Shown piece after piece: positions 55,708 to 64,000 of a stretch of DNA of 64,000 nucleotides. The translations under genes were made by a program, and so were the position numbers. How positions within the stretch are numbered: position 1 is the stretch's first letter; every line of letters starts with the position of its first letter. Origin of the DNA: Pseudomonadota bacterium (lineage in GTDB: Bacteria; Myxococcota_A; UBA9160; SZUA-336); contig QJZC01000024.1 in assembly GCA_003247575.1 (NCBI GenBank), positions 1 through 64,000 on the forward strand, written 5' to 3'. The notes under the pieces were generated by a model. That model did no database searches. It had not been told where the DNA came from and saw only the letters and a list, made by a program, of their open reading frames with translations.

Positions 55708-56676
55708 CTATGGCCCGATCAGGCCCAGATCCCATAGCTGCTCGTTCAGGCCACTCCAAATGGGCAGGTCAGGCTCCTCGAAGCGGCGCGCATAGCGCGA
55801 GAATGCGCCGGGTGTCACCCCGAGGAGTCGCTTGAACTCACGCGTGAAATGCGGCTGGTCGCTGAATCCGGACTGAATGGCCAATGTTCCGAGCGAAGCC
55901 GTGGGCGCTCGCGCTTCGTGCGCAGCCGGAAAGTCGAGCGCCGTCGCTGGCGCCCGGTCACACTCGAGCAGTGCGCACAAGCCGCGCAGGCTGGATTGCA
56001 CACGCATCACGCGCGCTACCTGACTCGGGGCCAGGCCGATGTCGCGCGCGAAGTGGCGCCTCAGCATACGCGAGCTCAGGGCCGACATCGACTGCGCAGC
56101 GCCTTGGTCCGAGGCGATCAGCATCCGCCCGAGCTGCTCGGCCACCTCTGGATGGATCTCTGTGCCTCCCCCGGCTCGCGCGGCGCCCGAGGCGAAGATC
56201 CTCTGGCGCAGGAAGTCCGACAGCAAGGTGACGCGTCTACCAAAGGTCGCCGCTTCACGGAGTCGCCATGCGAGCTCGTCTACCCGACCCGGCAGCACGT
56301 GTTCGAGCTTCAGCCGAAGGTCCGTCAGCTCGACGAGATCCGCCCGCAAGAGCGCCGCGCCACAACCGACCCGGAGTGCGACTCCGAATGCGGACACACC
56401 GCGCCGAAAGACACTCTTCATGTCGGACCTGAGAGAGGCCCCATACACGATGGATTGCACGAAGTTCGGCCCGAGGTTGAAGCGCAGCACGATGCACGCG
56501 CTCGGAAAGACCTGCATGCGCACGAGCGGGTGGGGATCTCGAACGTCGTACTGCCAGAAGTCCATGACGTGCCGCGCCAGATCCGCGGGTGGAAGGCAGC
56601 GCTGCACGCGCACCGCGGCGGGACACAGCATCGCAGAGTTCCGGATCGGCCAGTAGCCGAGTGGACTCGTTCCCAT
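55708..56676 (-). CDS. AraC-family regulator with an insertion in the DNA-binding domain
   Basis: 322 residues. The N-terminal domain (WPIRNSAMLCP through RADLVELTDLRL) resembles DUF6597-type sensor domains. The C-terminal AraC pair of helix-turn-helix motifs is present (RMLRRHFARDIGLAPSQVARV and GFSDQPHFTREFKRLLGVTP), but some 18 extra residues (around DFPAAHEARAP) separate the first from the second. GGAG sits next to the ATG. Three 16-base tandem repeats fill the bases just upstream. Confidence 0.82.
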   Translation of the reverse strand: MGTSPLGYWPIRNSAMLCPAAVRVQRCLPPADLARHVMDFWQYDVRDPHPLVRMQVFPSACIVLRFNLGPNFVQSIVYGASLRSDMKSVFRRGVSAFGVALRVGCGAALLRADLVELTDLRLKLEHVLPGRVDELAWRLREAATFGRRVTLLSDFLRQRIFASGAARAGGGTEIHPEVAEQLGRMLIASDQGAAQSMSALSSRMLRRHFARDIGLAPSQVARVMRVQSSLRGLCALLECDRAPATALDFPAAHEARAPTASLGTLAIQSGFSDQPHFTREFKRLLGVTPGAFSRYARRFEEPDLPIWSGLNEQLWDLGLIGP

Positions 56677-56684
56677 CTCCAGAC

Positions 56685-56732
56685 CTTCTGAACCTCTTCG
56701 CTTCTGAAACTCTTCGCTTCTGAACGTCTTCG
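56685..56732. repeat. Three perfect-length 16-base tandem repeats before an AraC gene
   Basis: CTTCTGAACCTCTTCG (56685-56700), CTTCTGAAACTCTTCG (56701-56716) and CTTCTGAACGTCTTCG (56717-56732). They differ at only two positions and lie 9-56 bases before the AraC start, between it and the divergent thioesterase-like gene. Confidence 0.85.
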
Positions 56733-56819
56733 CCGCGTAGAGCGGCGATTGTCCGATCTGTTCAATACCGTCGAGTCGAGGCTCTGCTAAGTATGATCCA
56801 ATTGCAAGCGAGGAGAGCC

Positions 56820-57692
56820 ATGCCGAGTTTCGAGAAAGCGACGGCAGTGCACGGAGGCGAGGGAACCTACCACGCTCGACTGGATCCGGACTGGTGCGTC
56901 TGGTCGCCCGCAGGTGGCGTACTGGTGGCTACCGCCCTGCGGGCTGCTGGTGAGTCGACCTCGTTCCCGCTGCCACTCTCGATGTCTTGCCACTTTCTGG
57001 CGGTCCCGCAGCTCGCCGAGATAACCCTACGGGTCAGCTCGCTACGGAGAACGCGAGTGGCAGAATCACTCCGGGTCAGCATGCTCCAGGGGGAGCGGCC
57101 GATCCTGGAGATGTTGGTCTGGTCGGGGCAGCGAATCGAGGGCTACCGGCACTCGGACCTCGCGATGCCGGACGTGCCGTCCGCCGCTCGACTGGAGTCC
57201 CGCAGGATCCCTCCGGGTGCGGGGGGGCTTCACACCTTGTGGCAGCAGCTCGAGCAACGCGCCTGCGGACCCCTGCATTGGGAACGCTCGCAGCCTGGGG
57301 AGCCGCGGCAGCGCGATTGGATCCGCCTCCGGAGTTACGCGCTTCCCACCGAGAACGATCCAGCGCGCGAACCCGGGACGGCTCTCGCCACCCGCGACCG
57401 GGAGAGCGCCTTCCTGGAGGCTGGCCGCATCGCGCTGATCCTGGACTGCTTCACCTGGCCGGCCGCGGGACACGCCCACGTCGGAGATCCTCGCTTCATT
57501 GCACCGACCATCTCACTCAATACGGAGTTCCACCAACTGCCGGGCTCGGAGTGGCTGCTGTCGGATGCGCACTCGCCGACGGCACGCGACGGTTGCATCG
57601 CGATCCAGAATCGGATCTGGAGCGAGCACGGTGCACTCCTCGCCACGGCCAGCGGGACCCTGATCTGTCGGCCCAGACCCAAGCGGAGCTAA
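56820..57692 (+). CDS. Acyl-CoA thioesterase-like double hotdog protein
   Basis: 290 residues with two hotdog-like halves, as in TesB-type or 4HBT_3 proteins. The N-terminal half has WSPAGGVLVATALRAAG and SMSCHFLAVPQLAEITL; the C-terminal half has FIAPTISLNTEFHQLPGSEWLL and GCIAIQNRIWSEHGALLATASG, the last being very typical. Expected to hydrolyse acyl-CoA; chain preference unknown. The ATG at 56820 has GAGGAG upstream. It converges with and overlaps the MFS gene by four bases, and diverges from the AraC regulator, which may control it. Confidence 0.8.
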   Translation: MPSFEKATAVHGGEGTYHARLDPDWCVWSPAGGVLVATALRAAGESTSFPLPLSMSCHFLAVPQLAEITLRVSSLRRTRVAESLRVSMLQGERPILEMLVWSGQRIEGYRHSDLAMPDVPSAARLESRRIPPGAGGLHTLWQQLEQRACGPLHWERSQPGEPRQRDWIRLRSYALPTENDPAREPGTALATRDRESAFLEAGRIALILDCFTWPAAGHAHVGDPRFIAPTISLNTEFHQLPGSEWLLSDAHSPTARDGCIAIQNRIWSEHGALLATASGTLICRPRPKRS

Positions 57693-59023
57693 CCACCAGA
57701 GTCCTCGCGGTCGAGCGCCGGGAGGATCGGCCGCTGCAGGCCGCCGCTCGAAGGCCGCACCGAGATGGTGCGGAGGGCCCCTGGAATCGCGACCACACGA
57801 GTGTCTCCGACCTCGGGAAGCAGGAAACAGGCACAGCCGCGCGCGAGGGTCGATGCGGCCAGGACCCAGCCATAGGCGTCCCGCGAGAAGGTCGCGCCAC
57901 CGAGGATCCAACCGCCGAGCGCACTTCCGGCGACGATGGCGAACGCGTGCGCCAGATTGTAGAGAGACAGCACACGCGTGCGTCGCTCGACCGCAATGTG
58001 CTCGAAGAAGGACAGCATCGTGGCGAGTTCGAAGGCCGCCCATGCCACGCCGCTCGCCAGCTGCAGCACGGCCAGGTACAGAAAGTGGCTCGAGACGAGC
58101 CATAGTGCGGGCAACGGCGCGACTCCGAGCGAGCCCAGCCAGAGCAGCCGGCGCGTGCCCAGACGCCGGGCCATGCGTCCGAGCGCAGGCAGACTGAACA
58201 CGCGCGCCACGAACGCGAGCGCCACCAGCCCCGTGAACTCTGCATACGACAGGCCGAGTGGGCCCAGCATATAGGGGGTGAAGTAGGGTGCCGCGATATA
58301 CACAGAAAAGTGCGTAACCAGCAGGTACAGGAGCAGGCGCGCGTGCCCACTGGCGCGCGTCGCCGCGAGGGAGGTCCGTAGAGCACTCCGCTCGACGGCG
58401 GGACCGAGCGGCCCGAGCTCGCGCTGACGTGAAAGGAACCATGCGGATACCCAGCGCGCAAGCGAAGCCACCGCGAAGATCGCCGCGAACACGGCAAGGG
58501 TGGAGCCGTGCTGCGAGCTGCTCTCGAGCAACCAACCTGCCGCCATCAGCCCCGACACCAAGGCGATCTGCCCAAGGCGCGCGCGCGTCGCGAAGAATCG
58601 CGCACGGAGCCGCTCGGGCACCAGCGATGCGACCCACGTATTCCACGCAGGTCCGGTCGCCATACCGGCACCCCAGTAGATCGAGGCCACGAAGAACAGC
58701 ATGGGCTGCGAAACGAACCCGCTCGCGGCACCCGAGACCAACGGCAGAAAGCTCGCTGCCTGCACCGACGCACATCCGACCACCCAACGTCGGTTCGACC
58801 CGAGCCAGGCGATGGCGCTCGGGCTGATCAGCTGCAGAACCGCGCCGACCAGCATCGGCAGGGTCGCAACGAGCCCGGCGCTTACGTCGCCGAATCCGAG
58901 CGCGAGGGCAAAGGCCGAAAAATACGACTCACCACATCCCACCATGACGCTGAAGGCCAGTCCGTCACCGAGGATGCACTGGAGATCCCGTCGGACTTCT
59001 GGCCGATCCTGCGCTGTTCCCAT
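57689..59023 (-). CDS. Major facilitator superfamily transporter
   Basis: About 444 residues with 11-12 membrane helices. The loop between helices 2 and 3 (WLGSNRRWVVG) is a divergent MFS signature. WVASLVPERLRARFFATRARLGQ is a conserved cytoplasmic loop of an uncharacterised MFS subgroup. Substrate unknown. The ATG at 59021-59023 is favoured because a TTGACA-N17-GATATC promoter ends just upstream; another ATG at 59030-59032 would add three residues. Confidence 0.8.
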   Translation of the reverse strand: MGTAQDRPEVRRDLQCILGDGLAFSVMVGCGESYFSAFALALGFGDVSAGLVATLPMLVGAVLQLISPSAIAWLGSNRRWVVGCASVQAASFLPLVSGAASGFVSQPMLFFVASIYWGAGMATGPAWNTWVASLVPERLRARFFATRARLGQIALVSGLMAAGWLLESSSQHGSTLAVFAAIFAVASLARWVSAWFLSRQRELGPLGPAVERSALRTSLAATRASGHARLLLYLLVTHFSVYIAAPYFTPYMLGPLGLSYAEFTGLVALAFVARVFSLPALGRMARRLGTRRLLWLGSLGVAPLPALWLVSSHFLYLAVLQLASGVAWAAFELATMLSFFEHIAVERRTRVLSLYNLAHAFAIVAGSALGGWILGGATFSRDAYGWVLAASTLARGCACFLLPEVGDTRVVAIPGALRTISVRPSSGGLQRPILPALDREDSGG

Positions 59024-59033
59024 TCCGAGCATC

Positions 59034-59062
59034 GATATCGGATCGAGCGCGAGAACTGTCAA
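59034..59062 (-). promoter_or_regulatory. Candidate sigma-70 promoter of the MFS gene
   Basis: Perfect TTGACA (59057-59062), 17-base spacer, GATATC (59034-59039). The predicted start of transcription, about 59027, is only a few bases before the ATG at 59021-59023. Confidence 0.5.
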
Positions 59063-59253
59063 TGGGCCACCCCACCAGGTGCCCGCGAACGAGGTGCCCG
59101 CAGACGCCAGCGAGGAGCGGGCGCGCCCGGCGTCGTGTACGGTGCGCAGAGAGAACGAACCACGGCCGAAGCATCCGCCAGGTGGAGATCGGGTACGCAT
59201 TCGTGGCAGACTGAGCGGCGCCGACCTAGCTGCTGCCGCGCGAGCTAAGCCCG

Positions 59254-61263
59254 GTGAAGACGCCGTCCAGCCGCGGTCGAATGCACGCTCGTTGGGGCGG
59301 CGGGAAGGAAACGCTCGTGTGGTTCGGTGATCACGATCTCTTTCTGTTCAACGAGGGCACACACACGCGCCTCTACCAGAAGCTCGGTGCACACCCGGTG
59401 GAGGCTCCGGAGCGCGCGCACGGTTCGACTCCCCCGCACCTCGGGCCAAGACCTGACGCAAGCCAGCCTGCCAGGCCGGGTACCCATTTCGCGGTGTGGG
59501 CGCCCAACGCGGAGCGCGTCGAAGTGCTCGGCGACTGGAACCACTGGACGGGAGACGGATCGCTCCTGCACCCGGTAGGTCACAGCGGAATCTGGGCGGG
59601 CTTCATCCAGGACGTAGACCAGGGCAACCACTACAAGTACCGGATCCGCTCCAAGTACCACGGCTACAAGGTTGAGAAGGCGGACCCGTTCGCTTTCATG
59701 GCGGAACTTCCTCCGCGAACCGCGTCGACCATCTGGCGCCTCGATTACCAGTGGATGGACAAGGACTGGATGGAGACGCGCAAGGAGCGTATCGCACTCT
59801 CCGCTCCAGTATCGATCTACGAGCTGCATCTCGGGTCGTGGCGACGCGGCCCATCGGGAGAGATGCTTCGCTACAACGAGATCGCCGAGCCATTGGCCGA
59901 CTATGTAGAACAGATGGGATTCACGCACGTGGAGCTCATGCCACTGACGGAACACCCCTTCTACGGCTCATGGGGCTACCAAACGACCGGATACTTCGCT
60001 CCGACCTCACGCTACGGAACCCCTCAGGACCTGATGTACATGATCGACGTGCTTCATCAGCGGGGCATCGGAGTGATCCTGGACTGGGTACCCTCACACT
60101 TTCCTACGGACGAACACGGACTCGGCTACTTCGATGGAACCCACCTGTACGAGCATGGAGACCAACGCCAGGGATTCCACCCGGACTGGTCGAGCTACAT
60201 CTTCAACTACGGACGCCACGAAGTACGCTCGTTTTTGCTGTCGAGTGCCCTTTTCTGGCTGGATACCTATCACGTGGACGGAATCCGAGTAGACGCCGTC
60301 GCCTCGATGCTCTACCTGGACTACTCGCGCAACGAGCACGAATGGATCCCGAATCGGTACGGGGGTCGCGAAAATCTGGATGCGATCGAGTTCCTACGGC
60401 GGCTCAACACAGAAATCTACACGCAGTTCCCGGATGTGCAGACGTTCGCTGAAGAATCCACGGCATGGCCGATGGTTTCTCGCCCACCCTATGTCGGCGG
60501 CCTGGGCTTCGGTCTCAAGTGGGACATGGGCTGGATGCACGACACCTTGCACTATCTCTCGCGAGACCCTGTCTACCGCGTCCACCACCACGGTGAGATC
60601 TCGTTTCGCGCCGTCTACGCATTCAACGAAAACTTCACACTTCCGCTCTCCCACGACGAGGTCGTCCACGGCAAGCGTTCCCTGATCGACAAGATGCCTG
60701 GAGACGTCTGGCAGAAGTGCGCGAATTTGCGGCTGCTCTTCGGATATCAGTACACGCAACCGGGAAAGAAGCTGCTCTTCATGGGGGGCGAATTCGGCCA
60801 GTGGCGCGAGTGGGATCACGAGTCGAGCCTGGACTGGCACCTGCTCGATGGCGAGCAGCACTCCGGCCTACAGCGCTACGTGCGCGACCTGAACACCCTC
60901 TATCGAGCAGAGCTGGCGCTGCACGAGCTCGACTGCGAGCCGCACGGATTCGAGTGGATCGACTGCAACGACGCCGAGCAGAGCATCCTGACCTTCCTGC
61001 GCCGCGACCGGAGCGGAAGCCGCTGCATTCTGGCGGCGTTCAACTTTACACCAGTCCCGCGCCACCACTACCGCATCGGAGTGCCCACACCTGGGCGCTG
61101 GGAGGAACTGCTCAACAGCGACGCCCCGCTGTACGGCGGCAGCGGCCAAGGCAATCTCGGCGCGGTCGAGAGTTCCCCGCGCGCGCACCATGGCCGGCGT
61201 CACTCCCTCGACGTGACCTTGCCGCCCCTTGCGATGGTCCTGTTCCGAGGGCCGCTAGCCTGA
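59254..61263 (+). CDS. glgB: 1,4-alpha-glucan branching enzyme
   Basis: 669 residues. An N-terminal carbohydrate-binding module (about 75-145, [20 protein letters not shown]) leads to the GH13 barrel. D347 in DGIRVDAVA is the nucleophile, E400 or E401 in FAEESTAWP the acid/base, and [12 protein letters not shown] the third acidic residue. The C-terminal beta domain is present. It makes alpha-1,6 branches in glycogen. GTG at 59254 or ATG at 59281 could be the start; [20 protein letters not shown] is the first conserved stretch. No other glycogen gene is nearby. The end overlaps the peptide synthetase gene by nine bases. Confidence 0.92.
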   Translation: MKTPSSRGRMHARWGGGKETLVWFGDHDLFLFNEGTHTRLYQKLGAHPVEAPERAHGSTPPHLGPRPDASQPARPGTHFAVWAPNAERVEVLGDWNHWTGDGSLLHPVGHSGIWAGFIQDVDQGNHYKYRIRSKYHGYKVEKADPFAFMAELPPRTASTIWRLDYQWMDKDWMETRKERIALSAPVSIYELHLGSWRRGPSGEMLRYNEIAEPLADYVEQMGFTHVELMPLTEHPFYGSWGYQTTGYFAPTSRYGTPQDLMYMIDVLHQRGIGVILDWVPSHFPTDEHGLGYFDGTHLYEHGDQRQGFHPDWSSYIFNYGRHEVRSFLLSSALFWLDTYHVDGIRVDAVASMLYLDYSRNEHEWIPNRYGGRENLDAIEFLRRLNTEIYTQFPDVQTFAEESTAWPMVSRPPYVGGLGFGLKWDMGWMHDTLHYLSRDPVYRVHHHGEISFRAVYAFNENFTLPLSHDEVVHGKRSLIDKMPGDVWQKCANLRLLFGYQYTQPGKKLLFMGGEFGQWREWDHESSLDWHLLDGEQHSGLQRYVRDLNTLYRAELALHELDCEPHGFEWIDCNDAEQSILTFLRRDRSGSRCILAAFNFTPVPRHHYRIGVPTPGRWEELLNSDAPLYGGSGQGNLGAVESSPRAHHGRRHSLDVTLPPLAMVLFRGPLA

Positions 61264-64000
61264 AATCGAGCCGGCGCGGTCGAGCGCCGCACTGCTGGCT
61301 CTACCGTGCAGGTCTCGAAGGAACGCCTCGATCTCTCGAGCCAGCAGCTCCACATGGGGCGGCTCCACGATCGTCCGATGCGTCGCCTCTACCTCGACTG
61401 TTCGAATCGCGCCGTCCAGTAGCCGGTCCCAGCCCAGGCAAGCGTTCACAGAGACCGAGGTCGTGGCTGCGCAGCGAAACAGCAGGGCGTCGAGGTGGAG
61501 TGACTCCGGCAGGTAGCTCGAGAGCAAATCCCGATCGTCGCGCATCGCGATGAGCATTCGGGCCAGCTCGGAGATCGCGTAGGGAGTCGCCTCCCCCAGT
61601 CGGACTGAGCCATCGCTCCAGAAACCGCCGAGGCGTGCCAGTTCGTCCGCACTCAGCCAGCCGAGCTCGGCGGCCTCGCGCAGCTCCTGGTCGAGCTCAC
61701 CCGCTTTGATGCGCCGTTCCAGAGTGCCGAAGACCTCATCGGAGCGCGGGTCGAGGCTCGCTAGAATGCGATCGAGCACGTCCAGATTTTGGGGCGTGCT
61801 GCGATGCTCGCGCACCGGGGCGCGGCTGTCGATCAGGATCAGCGGCTCGACGCGATGTCCCAAGCTCGAGAGCACTCGCGCGACCTCGAAGGCAATCACT
61901 CCGCCAGACGACCATCCGGCGAGATGGTACGGGCCCTGCGGCTGCACACGCAGGATCGAGTCTGCGTAGGCACGTCCGGCGCTCTCGATGGAATCGAAGC
62001 CGGACAGTCCCAACATGCGCGGTGACTGCAACCCGAACGACGTTGCCGTCGAGGCGAGCGCGCGCGCAAGCGCGACGTAGCCGAGCACGCTGCCGCCTGC
62101 CGGGTGGATCCAGAATAGCCGCGGGATCCGAGCACTCGGGGCCGCACCCTCTCGACTGAGCTGTACGGCGAGTCCGCAGGTCGGCTCGGCGGCTGCATCC
62201 ACGAAGGCCGCGATCCCGGCGACCGTGGGAGTCGTGAAGAGCTGCTCGAGCGGCACGCGCACCGCGGTCTCCGCCTCGACGCGCGCCAGCAACTGGACGG
62301 CGGCGAGCGAGTTGCCACCGAGCTCGAAGAAGTCCGCACCGCGGTCGAGCGACGCAAGGCCGAGCACCTGCCGAAAGAGCGCGGCGACGCGCTGTTCTCG
62401 CTCGCCTGTAGGTGGATCCGCGACTCGCTGGCTCTGGGCCGGTGCATACTCGGTCAGGGCGCGTCGGTCGAGCTTGCCGCTGGGAGTCAGCGGCAGCTCG
62501 GGAAGCACCACGAACCCGGCCGGAACCATGTAGGCTGGGAGACGGGAGCGTAGATAGCCGCGCAGTCGCTCGAGGTCGGCTTCACCTGAACCCTCGAGTA
62601 CGAGATACGCCATCAGTCGGTCGGTCGCACCACCGGTGTCGCTCGACTTGAGACCGTCCGGCGCGCGGACCACATCGACCGCACATGCGCGTACGTCCGG
62701 GTGATCTTGCAGGTAGTGCTCGACCTCGGCGAGCTCGATGCGGAAGCCGCGCAGCTTGACCTGCTGATCGATGCGTCCGAGGAACTCGAACTCACCCCTC
62801 GCACTCCAGCGACCCAGATCCCCGGTGCGGTACATCCGCAACGAGGCGCTCTCGGCATCCGCAAAGGGTGAGGGCACGAAGCGTTCGGCGCTCTGCCTCG
62901 AATCGTTCAGGTAGCCCCAGCCAACACCACTCCCGAGAACGCAGATCTCCCCAGACACACCGATGGGTACGAGCTCGTTGCGCTCGTCGACGATCGCGAG
63001 CTGGAGGTTCGGAATCGGTCGGCCGATCGGGATCGCCGCGCCAGGTGCCAGGTGTTCACGGTCCAATCGGTGCGCCGCTACGACATCGGAACACTCCGTG
63101 GGGCCGTAGCTGTTCCACAAGGTCGCGCCACAGTACGGATTCGAAAGCCAGGAAAGCAGGCGCTCCGCAGCGATGGGCTCTCCCCCGAGCACGACCGCCC
63201 TCAAGCTCTGGAGTCCACCGAATCCCGTTGGATCCTCCACGAGGGGATAAAATGCGCTCGGAGTGCAGTTCACGAGCGACACACTCCTGCTCTCGCACAC
63301 ATGACGAAGTCGCACGGGGTCGTAGGCTTCGGCGAGCACGATCTCTGCGCCCACCAGGAGCGGCGCTAGGAAGTTCTTCTGTGTGAGATCGAAGCTTGGG
63401 CTGGATAGCACCAGCACACGATCCTCGCGCGAAAGCTCGAGATCTCGCACGTACCAATCCAGTAGATTGGAGATGCCGTCCTCGCTGACACCGACCAGCT
63501 TCGGCACTCCCGTCGACCCCGAGGTGAAGATTGCGTAGAAGAGGCGACTTCCTGGGTCGATATCAGAGCGGGCATCGGTGTCCGGAAACTCTGTGCGCAG
63601 CCGGGATCGGAGCTCCTCGCCGGGGGAGAGCGCGGGGTCGATGGGAACGCAGACCAGCCGTTCCGGAATCTCCGCCACGGCGTTGCACGACGCCAGAACG
63701 ACGTCGGTCTCCGCCGCCTCGAGCATGAGCTCGAGGCGCGCCTTCGGGTAGCCTCGGTCGATCGGGACGTAGGCGCCCTGCACGAACAACGTGGCCACGA
63801 TCGCGATCACGGCTTCGATGCTCCGCTCTGCGTAGATCGCGATCCGAGGTGAAGGCGGCACCCCGTTTGCGCGAATGCGCAGCGCGAGGTCGAACGCGGC
63901 CGCTTCGAGCTCGGCGTAAGTCAGACTGCGGCAGCCCTGAGAGACGGCGATTTCGTCAGGGGTGGCAACCACCTGGGCACGGAAACGCTCGAGGATCGAC
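61255..64000 (-). CDS. Non-ribosomal peptide synthetase, C-terminal part (A-PCP-TE), cut by the window edge
   Basis: About 915 residues visible; the reading frame stays open to base 64000, beginning [19 protein letters not shown], the normal lead-in to an adenylation domain, so a condensation domain probably precedes it. Adenylation motifs: [52 protein letters not shown]. Read by eye, the ten specificity residues are D-L-K-N-V-G-S-D-V-K; I do not assign an amino acid. The carrier serine is in [13 protein letters not shown] (codon 62308-62310). A type I thioesterase ends the protein with GWSSGG (Ser codon 61909-61911), so this is the chain-releasing module. It converges with glgB. Confidence 0.92.
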   Translation of the reverse strand, partial: SILERFRAQVVATPDEIAVSQGCRSLTYAELEAAAFDLALRIRANGVPPSPRIAIYAERSIEAVIAIVATLFVQGAYVPIDRGYPKARLELMLEAAETDVVLASCNAVAEIPERLVCVPIDPALSPGEELRSRLRTEFPDTDARSDIDPGSRLFYAIFTSGSTGVPKLVGVSEDGISNLLDWYVRDLELSREDRVLVLSSPSFDLTQKNFLAPLLVGAEIVLAEAYDPVRLRHVCESRSVSLVNCTPSAFYPLVEDPTGFGGLQSLRAVVLGGEPIAAERLLSWLSNPYCGATLWNSYGPTECSDVVAAHRLDREHLAPGAAIPIGRPIPNLQLAIVDERNELVPIGVSGEICVLGSGVGWGYLNDSRQSAERFVPSPFADAESASLRMYRTGDLGRWSARGEFEFLGRIDQQVKLRGFRIELAEVEHYLQDHPDVRACAVDVVRAPDGLKSSDTGGATDRLMAYLVLEGSGEADLERLRGYLRSRLPAYMVPAGFVVLPELPLTPSGKLDRRALTEYAPAQSQRVADPPTGEREQRVAALFRQVLGLASLDRGADFFELGGNSLAAVQLLARVEAETAVRVPLEQLFTTPTVAGIAAFVDAAAEPTCGLAVQLSREGAAPSARIPRLFWIHPAGGSVLGYVALARALASTATSFGLQSPRMLGLSGFDSIESAGRAYADSILRVQPQGPYHLAGWSSGGVIAFEVARVLSSLGHRVEPLILIDSRAPVREHRSTPQNLDVLDRILASLDPRSDEVFGTLERRIKAGELDQELREAAELGWLSADELARLGGFWSDGSVRLGEATPYAISELARMLIAMRDDRDLLSSYLPESLHLDALLFRCAATTSVSVNACLGWDRLLDGAIRTVEVEATHRTIVEPPHVELLAREIEAFLRDLHGRASSAALDRAGSISG

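Noticed and set aside
57513-58787. A 424-codon minus-strand reading frame inside the MFS gene
   Set aside because: Out-of-frame shadow of the transporter on the same strand; Arg/Ala/Gly-rich.
1-64000. tRNA or rRNA genes, CRISPR arrays, IS elements, integrases, prophage genes
   Set aside because: None were recognised on either strand; repeats seen are short and local.

Overview
The window is GC-rich bacterial chromosomal DNA, almost fully coding. There is no rRNA, tRNA, CRISPR array, insertion sequence, integrase or phage gene that I can see. The gene content points to a Gram-negative bacterium with an outer membrane: a bifunctional PBP1b-type murein synthase, lipoproteins, a usher-like outer-membrane protein and periplasmic solute binding. 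It is also rich in very large signalling proteins: a cyclase-ATPase of about 1100 residues, a double hybrid kinase of 1268 and a pseudokinase-ATPase-kinase of about 2050. With the lysine-rich HU protein, this suggests a 'deltaproteobacterial' lineage (Myxococcota or a relative). That assignment is inference; no phylogenetic marker is present.

Layout. 0-5 kb: HU/H1-like protein, MDR oxidoreductase, secreted HExxH protease-like protein, FAD oxidoreductase, small membrane and secreted proteins. 5.1-9.8 kb: a tightly coupled operon of isochorismatase-family hydrolase, class III aminotransferase, LuxE, LuxC and a VOC protein. It looks like a carboxylate-to-aldehyde-to-amine cassette in an organism with no luxAB here, and it is the best candidate for an undescribed pathway. 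9.8-14.2 kb: small membrane protein, radical SAM protein with a CX4CX2C cluster motif, CDP-alcohol phosphatidyltransferase, carboxylesterase, tandem GST_N protein. 14.3-18.9 kb (minus strand): OsmC, E1alpha, E1beta and E2 of a branched-chain 2-oxoacid dehydrogenase, then an XRE-cupin regulator. 19-28.5 kb: YkuK-like protein, AraC regulator, Sfp-type phosphopantetheinyl transferase, membrane protein plus NmrA-like epimerase, hydrolase-membrane fusion, esterase, an unrecognised 376-residue protein and an OxyR-type regulator.

28.7-49.6 kb: signalling and envelope block (cyclase/AAA ATPase, double hybrid kinase, PBP1b, VWA protein, lipoprotein, giant kinase, usher). 50-54.2 kb (minus strand): nitrate-type ABC transporter nrtA-B-C-D order, with a sigma-54-like element upstream. 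54.6-59.2 kb: lipoprotein, AraC regulator, thioesterase-like protein, MFS transporter. 59.3-61.3 kb: glycogen branching enzyme. 61.3-64 kb: the C-terminal A-PCP-TE part of a non-ribosomal peptide synthetase that runs off the right edge. The phosphopantetheinyl transferase at 20.9 kb is a plausible activator of its carrier domain.

Recurring features: start/stop overlaps of 1-8 bases inside operons; convergent pairs whose ends overlap or nearly touch; several genes whose -10-like hexamer sits only 6-11 bases before the ATG (candidate leaderless mRNAs); and two unrelated sets of three tandem repeats of about 16 bases directly in front of minus-strand genes (PBP1b and an AraC regulator).
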